Source of the DNA: an uncultured Tropicimonas sp.
GTDB lineage: Bacteria; Pseudomonadota; Alphaproteobacteria; Rhodobacterales; Rhodobacteraceae
Length of the DNA: 64,000 nucleotides
Direction of reading: 5' to 3'
NCBI GenBank assembly: GCA_947497945.1
Contig: CANMIP010000026.1
Coordinates: forward strand, 34,178-98,177
Translations under genes and position numbers: made by a program
Shown: positions 36,405 through 45,891 of the stretch, piece by piece
How positions within the stretch are numbered: the first letter of the stretch is position 1
Layout: each line of letters begins with the position of its first letter
The notes under the pieces: generated by a model
Database searches by the model: none
What the model was told of the DNA's origin: nothing
Seen by the model: the letters and a program-made list of their open reading frames with translations, nothing else

Positions 36405-39197
36405 ATGATCCTGTGGTCGAAGGGCATAAGGCGCGTCTTGCGATATTGGCCGGCCTTCCTCGCCGTATCCGGATCCCTCGCACTTCTGATCGCCGCCGGG
36501 ACCCTGCAGACATCCAGGAACGAACTTGAAGAGCTGTCCCGGAAACGCCTGATCGAAGCTGCGCAAACGCGGGCAAAGGACGTTGCCTTGCTGTTCGAAA
36601 ATCGGCGCCGATATGTGAACCAGCTTGCCGATGGCAAGACGATCACAGGCTACTTCGTCAACCTCGACCTGGGAATGTCTCCCCAATACGGGTTGAACGC
36701 CTATCTGAAGATCATCGAGGCCGAGCTGCTAAAGGCAATCGAGCTCGGGAGGCAGGGAGAACAACCGCAATTCAAGCGTCTGGTCCTGCGAACCACGAGT
36801 CGCCAACTGCTCTCTGCTGTTGGCCCGCCCCCGACGTCCCTCGGCGAAGACTGGTCCGGAATCGGAGATCGGATACGGCTGAACCCGACGACCGGCAGCA
36901 TTGAACTTGCCGCAGCCGTGAAGGTGAAAAACCGGATCCGCGGAACCTTGCTTGCCACCTGGAAGCTGGAAGACCTTTCGGACCTGTGGGACCAAACAAG
37001 CACGGATCAAACCTTTCTTCTCTTCCGGGACGGCGATCTTCTCCTCGACCTCCAGGGACGCAAGGTCGACCATGAAAGGCTTCAGACCCAGTTGGACCGA
37101 CGCCCAATGGACCAACCATCTGTCCGGCTGTCGCAGCCCGAGGCTTCCACAATTGCCGATCAGGTCTCTGTCCTCGTGCCGGTACCTTCCCTTCCGATGT
37201 CCATCCTGTGGTTGAGGCCGCTGTCGGAGGTTCCCGCGACATTTGCGACCCGCAGCGAAGCGCCCATTCTCGCGGCTCTCGCCATCGTGATCCTTCTTGC
37301 GACGGTCATTGTTGCGCGCATGGCACGACGCTCCGAGCGGCTTCAGGTGATCAATGACATCGCACGCACGCACAGGCACCGTCTTCAGAAGAAGAACCAG
37401 GAGCTTTCGCGGGAAGTCTCGCGGCGAAGAATCGTGGAATGCGACCTGAAGGCCAAGTCCGAGCAGCTGGATCGCGCCAACGAGGATCTCAGGATCGCCG
37501 CCGCGGCCTTCGAGTCGCAGCAAGGCATGGTTGTGCTGGATATGAAGGGGACCATCCTGCGCGCAAACGAAGCCCTGTCGAGCATAATCGGGATCGCCCC
37601 CCCCAAACTGCCCGGGCACCACCTTCCCGACCTTGTCAGAACCACGGACGGGTCAGAGGCTTCCCTCTCGGACAGGATCCTGGCTGGGTGCTTCTGGCAA
37701 GGCGACGTGGAAATCGGAGTTGCCGAAAGCCAGGGAAACAAGGAAATCTCGCGTTGGCTCACCCTGTCGCCGATGCGAGACGGCGCCGAGGAGACCGCAA
37801 ACCTGGTCGGAACGTTTTACGACATATCCGCGCAACGTCGCGCTGAAAGGCAGGTCGAGAGGCTCGCTTTCTACGATCAGCTGACTTCGCTCCCCAACCG
37901 GCCGCTCCTTACGGAAAGGTCAACCCATGCGATGCTGATCGCGGCCGAACACGGTGTTTTCGGAGCTATTCTCTTCATCGACCTGGATCATTTCAAACGC
38001 CTCAACGATACGCTGGGGCATGACATGGGCGACAAGCTGTTGGCAGCTGTCGCGGAACGGATTTCGGCATCCGCCATGACAGGCGCAACGGTGGCGCGTT
38101 TCGGGGGCGACGAATTCGTCGTTATGCTCCCGGATCTGCAAACGCCAGATCTGCGCCAGGCGGTGTTTCGAGCCGAAGACGTGGTCGACCGGGTCCTGGC
38201 GTCCTTCGAACGTCCGTTTCGCCTCGAAAGCTTCGAACATACCTGTACCGCAAGCATCGGGATCGCGCTCTTCTCCACGCCGCTGCGCAGCTTCGACGAC
38301 GTGCTGAAGCAGGCCGATATCGCCATGTACGAGGCGAAGGGAGCAGGCCGGAACGCATTCCGGTTCTTCGACCCGGAAATGCAGCGTGTCGTGGCCGAAG
38401 AAGCCGAACTTGAAAACGACCTTCGTTCCGCAATCGACAACAACGGCCTGAGCCTTTTCTTCCAGCCGCAGGTGAACTCGGAGGGGGAAATCCTCGGAGC
38501 CGAGGTGCTATTGCGATGGGCACACCCAAGGCGCGGATACGTTTCGCCGGGAGATTTCATTCCGATTGCCGAAAAGACCGGCCTTATCCAGCCGATCGGA
38601 AACTGGGTGATCGATCAGGCGCTTGCGCATCTGGTGGAGTGGTCCCGGGACCAAGACCTTGCCGCGACCGTCCTGTCCATAAATGTCAGCGCTTCCCAGC
38701 TTCATGGAGACACGTTTGTCGATACCCTGCTGCAAGCCGTGGATCGCACCGGCGCAGATCCGGAACTGCTCAAACTCGAGATCACGGAGAGCCTGCTGAT
38801 CCGCAATGTCGAGGACGCGATCCGGAAGATGACCCTGCTGCAGGACCGGGGCATCCGTTTTTCGCTCGATGATTTCGGCACCGGGTATTCATCGCTGTCC
38901 TACCTGAAATTGCTGCCACTCGATCAGCTCAAGATCGATCAGAGCTTCGTGCGAGACATTCCCGTGGATGCGAACGACGCTGCCATTGCCGAGATGGTGG
39001 TTGCGCTTGGCGAAACACTCGGACTGAATGTCATTGCAGAGGGCGTCGAAACCGAAAGCCAGAAGGCATTTCTTGAAGATATTGGCTGCCATCAGTTCCA
39101 GGGATTTTACTTTGCCCGCCCCATGTGCCGAGAGGATTTCGAGCGTTTCGTTCATTCCAGGTCCGCGCAACTCGACTTGAAGCAGGGATATTCCTGA
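36405..39197 (+). CDS. Membrane sensor with PAS, GGDEF and EAL domains
   Basis: The 930-residue protein has a membrane span at about 14-34, a periplasmic domain to about 280, a second span at about 286-306, a coiled coil (about 320-360), a PAS domain (about 365-480), GGDEF (FGGDEF near 565) and EAL (EVLLRW near 699). The GGDEF signature is intact. The EAL motif is the EVL variant with the catalytic Glu kept, and DDFGTGYSSLSYLK and EGVETE are present. Both cyclic di-GMP synthesis and breakdown are therefore possible. It is probably controlled by the adjacent binding protein. Confidence 0.93.
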   Translation: MILWSKGIRRVLRYWPAFLAVSGSLALLIAAGTLQTSRNELEELSRKRLIEAAQTRAKDVALLFENRRRYVNQLADGKTITGYFVNLDLGMSPQYGLNAYLKIIEAELLKAIELGRQGEQPQFKRLVLRTTSRQLLSAVGPPPTSLGEDWSGIGDRIRLNPTTGSIELAAAVKVKNRIRGTLLATWKLEDLSDLWDQTSTDQTFLLFRDGDLLLDLQGRKVDHERLQTQLDRRPMDQPSVRLSQPEASTIADQVSVLVPVPSLPMSILWLRPLSEVPATFATRSEAPILAALAIVILLATVIVARMARRSERLQVINDIARTHRHRLQKKNQELSREVSRRRIVECDLKAKSEQLDRANEDLRIAAAAFESQQGMVVLDMKGTILRANEALSSIIGIAPPKLPGHHLPDLVRTTDGSEASLSDRILAGCFWQGDVEIGVAESQGNKEISRWLTLSPMRDGAEETANLVGTFYDISAQRRAERQVERLAFYDQLTSLPNRPLLTERSTHAMLIAAEHGVFGAILFIDLDHFKRLNDTLGHDMGDKLLAAVAERISASAMTGATVARFGGDEFVVMLPDLQTPDLRQAVFRAEDVVDRVLASFERPFRLESFEHTCTASIGIALFSTPLRSFDDVLKQADIAMYEAKGAGRNAFRFFDPEMQRVVAEEAELENDLRSAIDNNGLSLFFQPQVNSEGEILGAEVLLRWAHPRRGYVSPGDFIPIAEKTGLIQPIGNWVIDQALAHLVEWSRDQDLAATVLSINVSASQLHGDTFVDTLLQAVDRTGADPELLKLEITESLLIRNVEDAIRKMTLLQDRGIRFSLDDFGTGYSSLSYLKLLPLDQLKIDQSFVRDIPVDANDAAIAEMVVALGETLGLNVIAEGVETESQKAFLEDIGCHQFQGFYFARPMCREDFERFVHSRSAQLDLKQGYS

Positions 39198-39452
39198 CCT
39201 CGGATCCAGGCTGGTCAATCGGTCCGCGGGACGCAGCCGCGGCATCTGAGCCGTGCCGTTTTCTTTCCGGCACAACCCGAACGACCTTCGGCAAACCGGA
39301 TGTCCGGAAGCATCGTTTCGCCGCCTCCCGCGTGCTGCCGCGCCCGGGACCAGCGCATTCGTCCCATCGCGCCGAACGCGATGTTCGACCGACCGCCACT
39401 CACGGGAAGCAGGTGTAGCGCCACCGGGTCCTCTGGTTTATAGCGTCGCGCG

Positions 39453-39983
39453 ATGTGGCTTCGTTTCACCCAGTTCCGGCGCCTGACGGCCCTTTGTCTC
39501 TGCATGTCCGCGCAAGCGGCCATCGGGCAGGCAAATTCCCTGTTTTCGCTCTCGGGGGACTGGGAGGGCGACGGGAAGATCGCCGCGAGGGCAGAGACCG
39601 AACTGGAGCCGGGGCGATGCAAGCTGCACATAGCCTCCGAGCCCGCTACGCTTCGCTCGGATGTCACCGGCAAATGCGCCGTGGCGGGCGGCGCCGCGCG
39701 CCTGTCGATGCGGTTCGAACAGGGACCCAACAAGACAATCCGCGCCGGGATCTGGTCCGAAGCAACCGAACAGATCGTTCAGTTTCGCGGCGAGTTCGGC
39801 CCCGACGAAACCCGTCTGAACGCGGACACTCCGATTCCCGTTGATGGCCAGTTCTATGACGCCGAGATACTTATCACGATCGAGACCCCGGAGACTTTTT
39901 CCTTGCGCCAGTCGCTGCGTGTCCACGGAGAAGAGCAATGGCACCCCGTGATCGAGCTGTCTTTCGAGCGTGAAGGCGACTGA
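39453..39983 (+). CDS. Exported hypothetical protein
   Basis: The 176-residue protein has a signal peptide (cleavage probably after AIGQA, near residue 26). A mature beta-rich domain follows: FSLSGDWEGDGKIAARAETELEPGRCKLHI and MRFEQGPNKTIRAGIW. Two cysteines at GRCKL and GKCAV could form a disulfide. I recognise only a general likeness to small secreted proteins of Rhodobacteraceae. It stands alone between the GGDEF-EAL gene and lepA. Function unknown. Confidence 0.75.
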   Translation: MWLRFTQFRRLTALCLCMSAQAAIGQANSLFSLSGDWEGDGKIAARAETELEPGRCKLHIASEPATLRSDVTGKCAVAGGAARLSMRFEQGPNKTIRAGIWSEATEQIVQFRGEFGPDETRLNADTPIPVDGQFYDAEILITIETPETFSLRQSLRVHGEEQWHPVIELSFEREGD

Positions 39984-40234
39984 ACGGCTCTCTGCGCGTC
40001 ACGCGGTGGACCGAACGAAACATCGGCATGCGCGAGGATCATCCTGCACCTGCCGAATAAGGCACCGCGCTGCGGGCATGCCCGTGCACGGAATCGCGAT
40101 TGTCCACGGACAGGCTGCAGGTTGGGTGAATCGAACCGACGTGACCGCCGGACGGCTGCCATTGCGGGCCTCTCTGCATCATCAATGCCCAAGGCCCATT
40201 GACGCTTGACCAAATCCCCCTCATATCCCGCGCC

Positions 40235-42034
40235 ATGACCGATCTTGACCACATCCGCAATTTCTCCATCGTCGCCCATATCGATCATGGCAAATCCACC
40301 CTTGCCGACCGGCTCATCCAGTTGACCGGAACCGTGGCCGAGCGCGACATGCAGGAACAGCTCCTCGACTCGATGGATATCGAGCGCGAGCGCGGCATCA
40401 CGATCAAGGCCAACTCGGTCCGCATCGAATACCCGGCCAAGAATGGTCGGACCTACATCCTGAACCTCATCGACACGCCGGGCCATGTGGACTTCGCCTA
40501 TGAGGTCTCCCGCTCCATGCGCGCCGTCGAGGGCTCGCTGCTGGTGGTGGACGCGACCCAGGGCGTCGAGGCGCAGACGCTGGCCAATGTCTATACCGCC
40601 ATCGAGGCCGATCACGAGATCGTCCCGGTGCTCAACAAGATCGACCTGCCCGCCTCCGAACCGGAGCGCATCGCCGAACAGATCGAGGATGTGATCGGCA
40701 TCGACGCGACGGATGCCTGCCTGATCTCGGCAAAAACCGGCGTCGGCATCCCGGACGTCCTGGAAGCCATCGTCACCCGCCTGCCCGCACCAACCGGCGA
40801 CCGCGACGCGCCGCTCAAGGCGATGCTGGTCGATAGCTGGTACGATCCCTATCTTGGCGTCGTCGTCATGATCCGCGTCATGGATGGCGTGATCCGCAAG
40901 GGCGACAACATCCTGATGATGCAGACCGGCGCGAAATATGGCGTCGACAAGCTCGCCGTGCTGCGGCCCAAGATGCAGGACATCGCAGAGCTGGGCCCGG
41001 GCGAGATCGGTGTGCTGACCGCGTCGATCAAGCAGGTGCGCGACACCCGTGTCGGCGACACCATCACGCATCAGAAGAAGCCCTGCGAAAAGCCGCTGCC
41101 GGGCTTCAAACCCTCGCAGCCGGTGGTCTTCTGCGGTCTGTTCCCGGTCGACAATGCCGAGTTCGAGGACCTGCGCACGGCAATCGAGAAGCTGGCGTTG
41201 AACGACGCCTCTTTCACCTACGAAATGGAAACCTCCGCCGCGCTTGGCTTCGGCTTCCGCTGCGGCTTTCTGGGGTTGCTGCATCTCGAGGTCATCCGCG
41301 ACCGGATCGAGCGCGAATACGATATCGAGCTGATCACCACCGCGCCGAGCGTGATCTACCAGATCCACATGCGCGACGGCACCGATATCGAGCTGCACAA
41401 TCCCGCCGACATGCCGGACCCCGCCGATATCGACCATATCGACGAGCCGCGCATCAGGGCGACGATCATGGTGCCGGACGAGTATCTCGGCGACGTGCTC
41501 AAGCTCTGCCAGGACCGTCGCGGCATCCAGGAAGACCTGACCTATGCCGGCAGCCGCGCCATGGCCGTCTATGACCTGCCGCTCAACGAGGTTGTGTTCG
41601 ATTTCTACGACCGGCTGAAATCGGTCACCAAGGGCTATGCCAGCTTCGACTACCAGCTCTCCGGCTACCGGACGGACAACCTGGTCAAGATGTCGGTCCT
41701 TGTGAACGAGGAACCGGTGGATGCGCTCTCCATGATGGTCCATCGCGACCGTGCGGAAATGCGCGGCCGGGCGATGTGCGAAAAGCTCAAGGAGCTGATC
41801 CCGCGCCACATGTTCAAGATCCCGATCCAGGCAGCCATCGGCGGGCGCGTCATCGCGCGCGAGACGCTCTCTGCCATGCGCAAGGACGTGACCGCGAAAT
41901 GCTATGGCGGCGACGCGACCCGGAAGAAGAAGCTGCTGGAAAAGCAGAAGGCCGGCAAGAAGAAGATGCGCCAGTTCGGCAAGGTGGACATCCCGCAGGA
42001 AGCCTTCATCAACGCGCTGAAGATGGATAGCTGA
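40235..42034 (+). CDS. lepA: Elongation factor 4 (LepA) GTPase
   Basis: From ATG 40235 the protein has 599 residues. GTPase motifs are AHIDHGKST (residues 14-22), the switch region [21 protein letters not shown] and VLNKIDLP. The C-terminus has the LepA-only domain ending [28 protein letters not shown] in overlapping pieces. LepA acts on the ribosome during stress and initiation. The TTG at 40199 would add 12 residues that the family lacks, so it is not used. Confidence 0.97.
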   Translation: MTDLDHIRNFSIVAHIDHGKSTLADRLIQLTGTVAERDMQEQLLDSMDIERERGITIKANSVRIEYPAKNGRTYILNLIDTPGHVDFAYEVSRSMRAVEGSLLVVDATQGVEAQTLANVYTAIEADHEIVPVLNKIDLPASEPERIAEQIEDVIGIDATDACLISAKTGVGIPDVLEAIVTRLPAPTGDRDAPLKAMLVDSWYDPYLGVVVMIRVMDGVIRKGDNILMMQTGAKYGVDKLAVLRPKMQDIAELGPGEIGVLTASIKQVRDTRVGDTITHQKKPCEKPLPGFKPSQPVVFCGLFPVDNAEFEDLRTAIEKLALNDASFTYEMETSAALGFGFRCGFLGLLHLEVIRDRIEREYDIELITTAPSVIYQIHMRDGTDIELHNPADMPDPADIDHIDEPRIRATIMVPDEYLGDVLKLCQDRRGIQEDLTYAGSRAMAVYDLPLNEVVFDFYDRLKSVTKGYASFDYQLSGYRTDNLVKMSVLVNEEPVDALSMMVHRDRAEMRGRAMCEKLKELIPRHMFKIPIQAAIGGRVIARETLSAMRKDVTAKCYGGDATRKKKLLEKQKAGKKKMRQFGKVDIPQEAFINALKMDS

Positions 42035-42035
42035 G

Positions 42036-42062
42036 CGTAGGGGCGTTCTTTTCGCCCCTACG
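42036..42062 (+). terminator. Terminator hairpin after lepA
   Basis: A perfect 10-bp stem (CGTAGGGGCG / CGCCCCTACG) with the loop TTCTTTT begins 2 bases after the lepA stop. There is no long T run after it, so it may slow or protect rather than fully end transcription. Confidence 0.6.
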
Positions 42063-42133
42063 TCACCTGCCTCGATATTCCCTGCACATTTTCACGTCAA
42101 ACGCCTCGCGACGAAGACTCGCAGAGAGGCGAC

Positions 42134-43231
42134 ATGAACGCACTTGCATCCCCGATCCCGCACACGACCGTCGGCAAACCGCTTGAAGCCCTGCCCGGCC
42201 TGCGAAACGTTATCCTGCATGTCGGACATCCCAAGACCGGGAGTTCGGCCCTGCAAAGCTGGCTGGCGCAAAACCGCAATGTGCTGGCATCGGCCGGGCT
42301 GATCTATCCCGATCATGCCTCCTTCGATCATGCGCGGCGCTTTGGCATCACCTCTGGCAACGCGGTCGGAGGCCCCGAATTTCTGTTCGAGCGGATCCTC
42401 GAGGCCGATCGCGACAGCGCCGAGGGCGACACCCTCCTCTTCTCCAGCGAGGTCCTGTTCTGGAAGCTGGACGACATTGTCGAGCGCCTTCAGCCGCTGC
42501 GCGACCGCATCGCCCTGACGGTGGTTTTCTTCATTCGGGAACCGCTGGAGATGGCCTGCTCCTCGTATCACCAGGCCGTCAAGCGCAATGGTGAAACGCA
42601 GAGCTTCGAGCAATGCGTCCTGCGCGAGGCGCATCTGCTGGAGGCCGAAAGAGCCCACCGGATGTTGCGGCGGGAAGGGATCGATGTTCGGGTGCTGAAC
42701 TACGGCACCCGCCGGGGAAATATCGTCGGAGCGTTCTTCGACGCGCTCGGGCTTGGCGAAGCGGTGGCGCAACAGGGCGAGGCCGCGGAGATGCCCGCGC
42801 GCGTGAACCGTTCGCTCAGCCGCTCCGAGCTGGAGCTTGTCCGCGCGGTCAACCGCGTGTCGGGGCGCGAGGCGGGCTGGCGGCTCTCGGATATGCTGGT
42901 CGAACATGCCCCCGAAGTCACGCCGTACCGGCACCGGGTCAGTGAAGAGGTCCGGACCGAGTTCGGCGCCCGGTTCGAACATGCATTCGCCTATTTCAAT
43001 GAAATGCTCCCCGCCGTCGACGCGTTGCGCCTGTCCAGCGAACGCAGGCACGAGGAGCCGGCGCGGCCCGAGTTGGATCGCCTTCAGATCGAAGCGCTCG
43101 CGGTCGCCTACGGCGAGATGGCCCGGGAGTTGGAAGACACCGCAAGAGAGAGCGACGCATTGCGCAAGGAGATGCGCTGCATCCTGCGCTACCCCTGGAA
43201 ACGTCTCGGGCGTTTCCTGAGACGCGCCTGA
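42134..43231 (+). CDS. Sulfotransferase-fold protein, not in the polysaccharide locus
   Basis: The 365-residue protein has a PAPS-type loop HVGHPKTGSSALQSWLAQN (about residues 29-47) and a distant 3' phosphate site (TVVFFIREPLEMACSSYHQ). This is the style of large sulfotransferase-like proteins found near polysaccharide or sheath genes. The C-terminal 90 residues are charged and helical. It is a single gene between lepA and a lipoprotein gene, so its acceptor is unknown. Confidence 0.8.
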   Translation: MNALASPIPHTTVGKPLEALPGLRNVILHVGHPKTGSSALQSWLAQNRNVLASAGLIYPDHASFDHARRFGITSGNAVGGPEFLFERILEADRDSAEGDTLLFSSEVLFWKLDDIVERLQPLRDRIALTVVFFIREPLEMACSSYHQAVKRNGETQSFEQCVLREAHLLEAERAHRMLRREGIDVRVLNYGTRRGNIVGAFFDALGLGEAVAQQGEAAEMPARVNRSLSRSELELVRAVNRVSGREAGWRLSDMLVEHAPEVTPYRHRVSEEVRTEFGARFEHAFAYFNEMLPAVDALRLSSERRHEEPARPELDRLQIEALAVAYGEMARELEDTARESDALRKEMRCILRYPWKRLGRFLRRA

Positions 43232-43375
43232 GCCAGCCTTGCGGATCCTCGAAAGCAATTGGCGCAGCGTCCGGGAAGATATTGTTCAAACGGAAGGTTT
43301 TGCGCTACAAATGTCGCGTGGCTGCTTTCATGCGGCCAGCCGAAAAGACATTTCCAGCTCACGAAAGGGCCTGCA

Positions 43376-43750
43376 ATGCGCCTTCTGAAAACATTCTCCG
43401 TCCTGCCGATCGTCGCCCTGACTGCGGCCTGCGCCACCAGCGGTGCCAACTACCAGCCGGTGATCGACGGGGCCGTTGGCCCGAACTACTCGAATGACCT
43501 GGCCCAGTGTCAGGCGCTGGCCTCGCAACAGGGTGCCTTCTCCTCGACCACCGGCGAAAAGGCGCTTGCCGGCGCCGCGGTTGCCGGCGGTGCGACTGCC
43601 GTGTTCAACAACAAGGGCACCAATGCCCGCGATGCGGCGCTTGTCGGCGCGGCTGCCGGTGCCATCGCCGGCGCGGTCGACCAGCAGCAGAGCAAGGAAG
43701 CCATCGTCCGCAACTGCATGCGCCAGCGCGGCTACAACGTGGTCGGCTGA
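43376..43750 (+). CDS. Glycine-zipper lipoprotein
   Basis: ATG 43376 follows GAAAGGG. The 124-residue product has a lipoprotein signal (MRLLKTFSVLPIVALTAAC, Cys19) and two Gly/Ala-rich zipper segments (ALAGAAVAGGATAVF, DAALVGAAAGAIAGAV), with Cys in NDLAQCQALA and RNCMRQRGY near the ends. Such proteins sit in the outer membrane or periplasm and resemble the Gly-zipper family of small OM lipoproteins. A longer frame to 43259 is not supported. Confidence 0.85.
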   Translation: MRLLKTFSVLPIVALTAACATSGANYQPVIDGAVGPNYSNDLAQCQALASQQGAFSSTTGEKALAGAAVAGGATAVFNNKGTNARDAALVGAAAGAIAGAVDQQQSKEAIVRNCMRQRGYNVVG

Positions 43751-43876
43751 ACCGCGACGGCCAGACCGGACGGGGCGGCCCGCCGCCCTGTCCTCACGAC
43801 TCCGTGAAAACACGCGGATGACGAATCCCCGGTATTGCGGCCATACTCCTGTCACGCGTTTGAACAGGAGATACCC

Positions 43877-44416
43877 ATGCGAATTATTCTTGCGGCCACG
43901 GCCCTGTCCCTCGGCTTGCCTCTCGCGGCGCTGGCCGCCGGTTCTGACAGCTCTTCGCCGCCGACCCCGACCGAGACCACGAAAACCTGCAAGGGCGGCC
44001 TGGTTTTCGACAGCAAGTCCGGCAAATGCGTCGCCCCCAAGGATTCCCGGCTCGATGATGACAACCGCTACGATGCGGTGCGCGAATTCGCCTATGCCGG
44101 CCAGTATGGCAACGCCCTCGCCGCGCTCGACGCCATGTCCGACCAGACGGAGGACCGCGTCTACACCTATCGCGGCTTCATCGCCCGCAAGAGCGGCGAC
44201 TTGGAGGCAGGCATGGCCTATTACCGCGCCGCGCTGCAATCCAACCCGGACAACCTCCTCGTGCGTTCCTACATGGGCCAGGCCCTTGTCGAGATGGGCC
44301 AGCTTCCCGAGGCGCGCACGCAGCTGACCGAGATCCGGGTCCGCGGCGGGCGCAGTTCCTGGCCGGAATACGCTCTGCGCTCGGCCATCGAACAGGGCAC
44401 CGGTTTCTCCTATTGA
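43877..44416 (+). CDS. Exported TPR-containing protein
   Basis: ATG 43877 follows an AGGAG site and gives 179 residues with a signal peptide ending LAALAAG. After a Ser/Pro/Thr linker and a Cys pair (KTCKGGLVFDSKSGKC), two TPR-like repeats follow (YAGQYGNALAALDAM and KSGDLEAGMAYYRAAL, then LVRSYMGQALVEMGQLPEA). It is a periplasmic helper of unknown partner. Confidence 0.85.
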   Translation: MRIILAATALSLGLPLAALAAGSDSSSPPTPTETTKTCKGGLVFDSKSGKCVAPKDSRLDDDNRYDAVREFAYAGQYGNALAALDAMSDQTEDRVYTYRGFIARKSGDLEAGMAYYRAALQSNPDNLLVRSYMGQALVEMGQLPEARTQLTEIRVRGGRSSWPEYALRSAIEQGTGFSY

Positions 44417-44466
44417 GACCCTGTGGTGCCGCCAGCACGGCGGCACCGTCCCCGCTCGCAATCGCC

Positions 44467-44480
44467 TTGACCCAGGTCAA
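44467..44480 (+). promoter_or_regulatory. FNR/FnrL-type binding site
   Basis: The 14-mer TTGACCCAGGTCAA has the inverted half-sites TTGAC and GTCAA separated by 4 bases, the alphaproteobacterial FnrL pattern, and the flanking C and G extend the symmetry. It lies 60 bases upstream of the small membrane protein start at 44541, which has a strong GGAGG site. A class II position would put +1 near 44515. Confidence 0.7.
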
Positions 44481-44540
44481 GGCCCATAAGAAATATTTGG
44501 AATACAGCTTCCGGAAAATCCAGACAATCCGGAGGCCAGA

Positions 44541-44717
44541 ATGGTCCGCCTTGCACTTCTTCTCTTTGTCATTATCGGCGCCTCTGTCGCCGGCATCCTG
44601 ATCGTCGCCGCGCTGGTCGCAGGTTTCGACACACAGACACCGATCGTCATCGCCGCGGCCATAGGCTTCGCGGCAGCAATCCCGATCTCCTATCTCATTG
44701 CCGGCAAGCTCTCCTGA
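44541..44717 (+). CDS. Small two-span membrane protein under an FNR-type box
   Basis: This 58-residue gene has an excellent ribosome site (GGAGG, 5-base spacing). The protein starts MVRLALLLFVIIGASVAGIL and ends AAIGFAAAIPISYLIAGKLS, so two membrane spans separated by a short FDTQTP turn. I recognise a recurring small protein of Rhodobacteraceae but no assigned function. Its FnrL-type box suggests expression when oxygen is low, possibly linked to cytochrome oxidase or membrane adaptation (inference). Confidence 0.85.
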   Translation: MVRLALLLFVIIGASVAGILIVAALVAGFDTQTPIVIAAAIGFAAAIPISYLIAGKLS

Positions 44718-44847
44718 TCCGTCGGATATCGATCCGGCCCGACCTTTCCGAGATTGTTGAAAACCGCGTTGATTTCTGGCAATGTTGGAACCATTCGCGC
44801 CGAAACCGCGCCAAGATGGTTCGGCGCCAGCAATCGAGGCAGAGCTG

Positions 44848-45171
44848 ATGAACTTCCTGACCAATACCGCCCTGGTCCTGGCCCTCGCGCTCCCGGTGAG
44901 CGTGGTGATCGCACCGCCGGCAGAGGCCGGCTCGACCATTGAACGCGCCTGCTTGAAATCCAACCGTCGCGCGGCCTCCAGGCCGCTCTGCGGCTGCATC
45001 CAGCGCGTTGCGGACCAGATGCTGACCCGCAGCGAGCAACGCATGGCGGCCAAGTTCTTTTCCGACCCGCACAGGGCCCAGGAAATCCGCCAGTCGGATC
45101 GTGAAGCCCACGAGGAATTCTGGAAGCGATACAAGGCTTTCGGCAAGAGCGCGGGCAATATCTGCCAATAG
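44848..45171 (+). CDS. Small secreted cysteine-containing protein
   Basis: The Met at 44848 gives a signal peptide (MNFLTNTALVLALALPVSVV, cleaved after AEA); 107 residues. The mature part has TIERACLKSNRRAASRPLCGCIQRVADQ, so three cysteines, and a charged helix followed by a final Cys (NICQ). Four cysteines fit two disulfides in the periplasm. It is conserved in style among Rhodobacteraceae, and the function is unknown. Confidence 0.8.
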   Translation: MNFLTNTALVLALALPVSVVIAPPAEAGSTIERACLKSNRRAASRPLCGCIQRVADQMLTRSEQRMAAKFFSDPHRAQEIRQSDREAHEEFWKRYKAFGKSAGNICQ

Positions 45172-45274
45172 GCAGACGGACGCCTTTTCCGATCAGCGCG
45201 TCATGACGAGCGCATGGGCGGCCGCGGTTCACGCGTGTCGCCCGCCTGTCGTTGCCCTGTCGCGGCGGCCCGGC

Positions 45275-45751
45275 TCAGGGCGCGCGCCCGGCCGCGATCT
45301 CGTCGAGCAGCGCCCCTGCGGCTTCCTCGATCATCCGAAGGACAGCGTCAAAACCTCCCTCGTAATAGGGATCGGGCACGTCGCGTCGCCCCGAAGAGCC
45401 ATAGGACAGCAACAATCGCACCGGCGTTATGTTGCCTGCCGGCCGAATCCGTTCGAGTTCCTGCCGATTCTCTTCATCCATGGCGATGATCAGGTCGAAC
45501 CGGTCGAAATCCGCCGGAACGGAGCGACGCGCCCGGAGACCGGAAAGGTCATAGCCGGCAGAGCGCGCGGCTGCTTGCATCCGCCGATCGGGCGGCTCGC
45601 CGATATGCCAGGCCCCCGTCCCCGCACCATCGACCAGCACGTCGATCCCCGATTGCTCGGCCAGCACCCGGCTCACGCCTTCGGCCGTCGGTGAGCGGCA
45701 GATATTTCCGAGACACACAAAGAGGATGCGGGGCGGTTGTTTCCTGGTCAT
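45275..45751 (-). CDS. Low-molecular-weight protein-tyrosine phosphatase
   Basis: Start 45751 has AAGGA close upstream and gives 158 residues. The P-loop FVCLGNICRSPTAEG carries the nucleophilic Cys13 and Arg19, and the general-acid Asp is in DVPDPYYEGGFD. This family removes phosphate from protein tyrosines or arginines. Some act on Wzc-type autokinases, and a Wzc-type kinase lies at 9787-11949 in this window, but the genes are far apart, so a link is only suggested. Confidence 0.92.
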   Translation of the reverse strand: MTRKQPPRILFVCLGNICRSPTAEGVSRVLAEQSGIDVLVDGAGTGAWHIGEPPDRRMQAAARSAGYDLSGLRARRSVPADFDRFDLIIAMDEENRQELERIRPAGNITPVRLLLSYGSSGRRDVPDPYYEGGFDAVLRMIEEAAGALLDEIAAGRAP

Positions 45752-45891
45752 GTTCCTTGCCTGCCCGCGAGCCCGGGTGCCGTCAACAGCAAAGGGCCAG
45801 CCGCGACGTAGCAGCGCTTGACGCCCCGCGCCAGCACGGCCTTTCTGGGGCGGCCGGGCCGCAAGCTCCGCCCGGGCGCTAGGAGCCACGC

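Noticed and set aside
39854..41809. 651-codon frame opposite lepA
   Set aside because: Same shadow effect; lepA on the plus strand carries all GTPase motifs.
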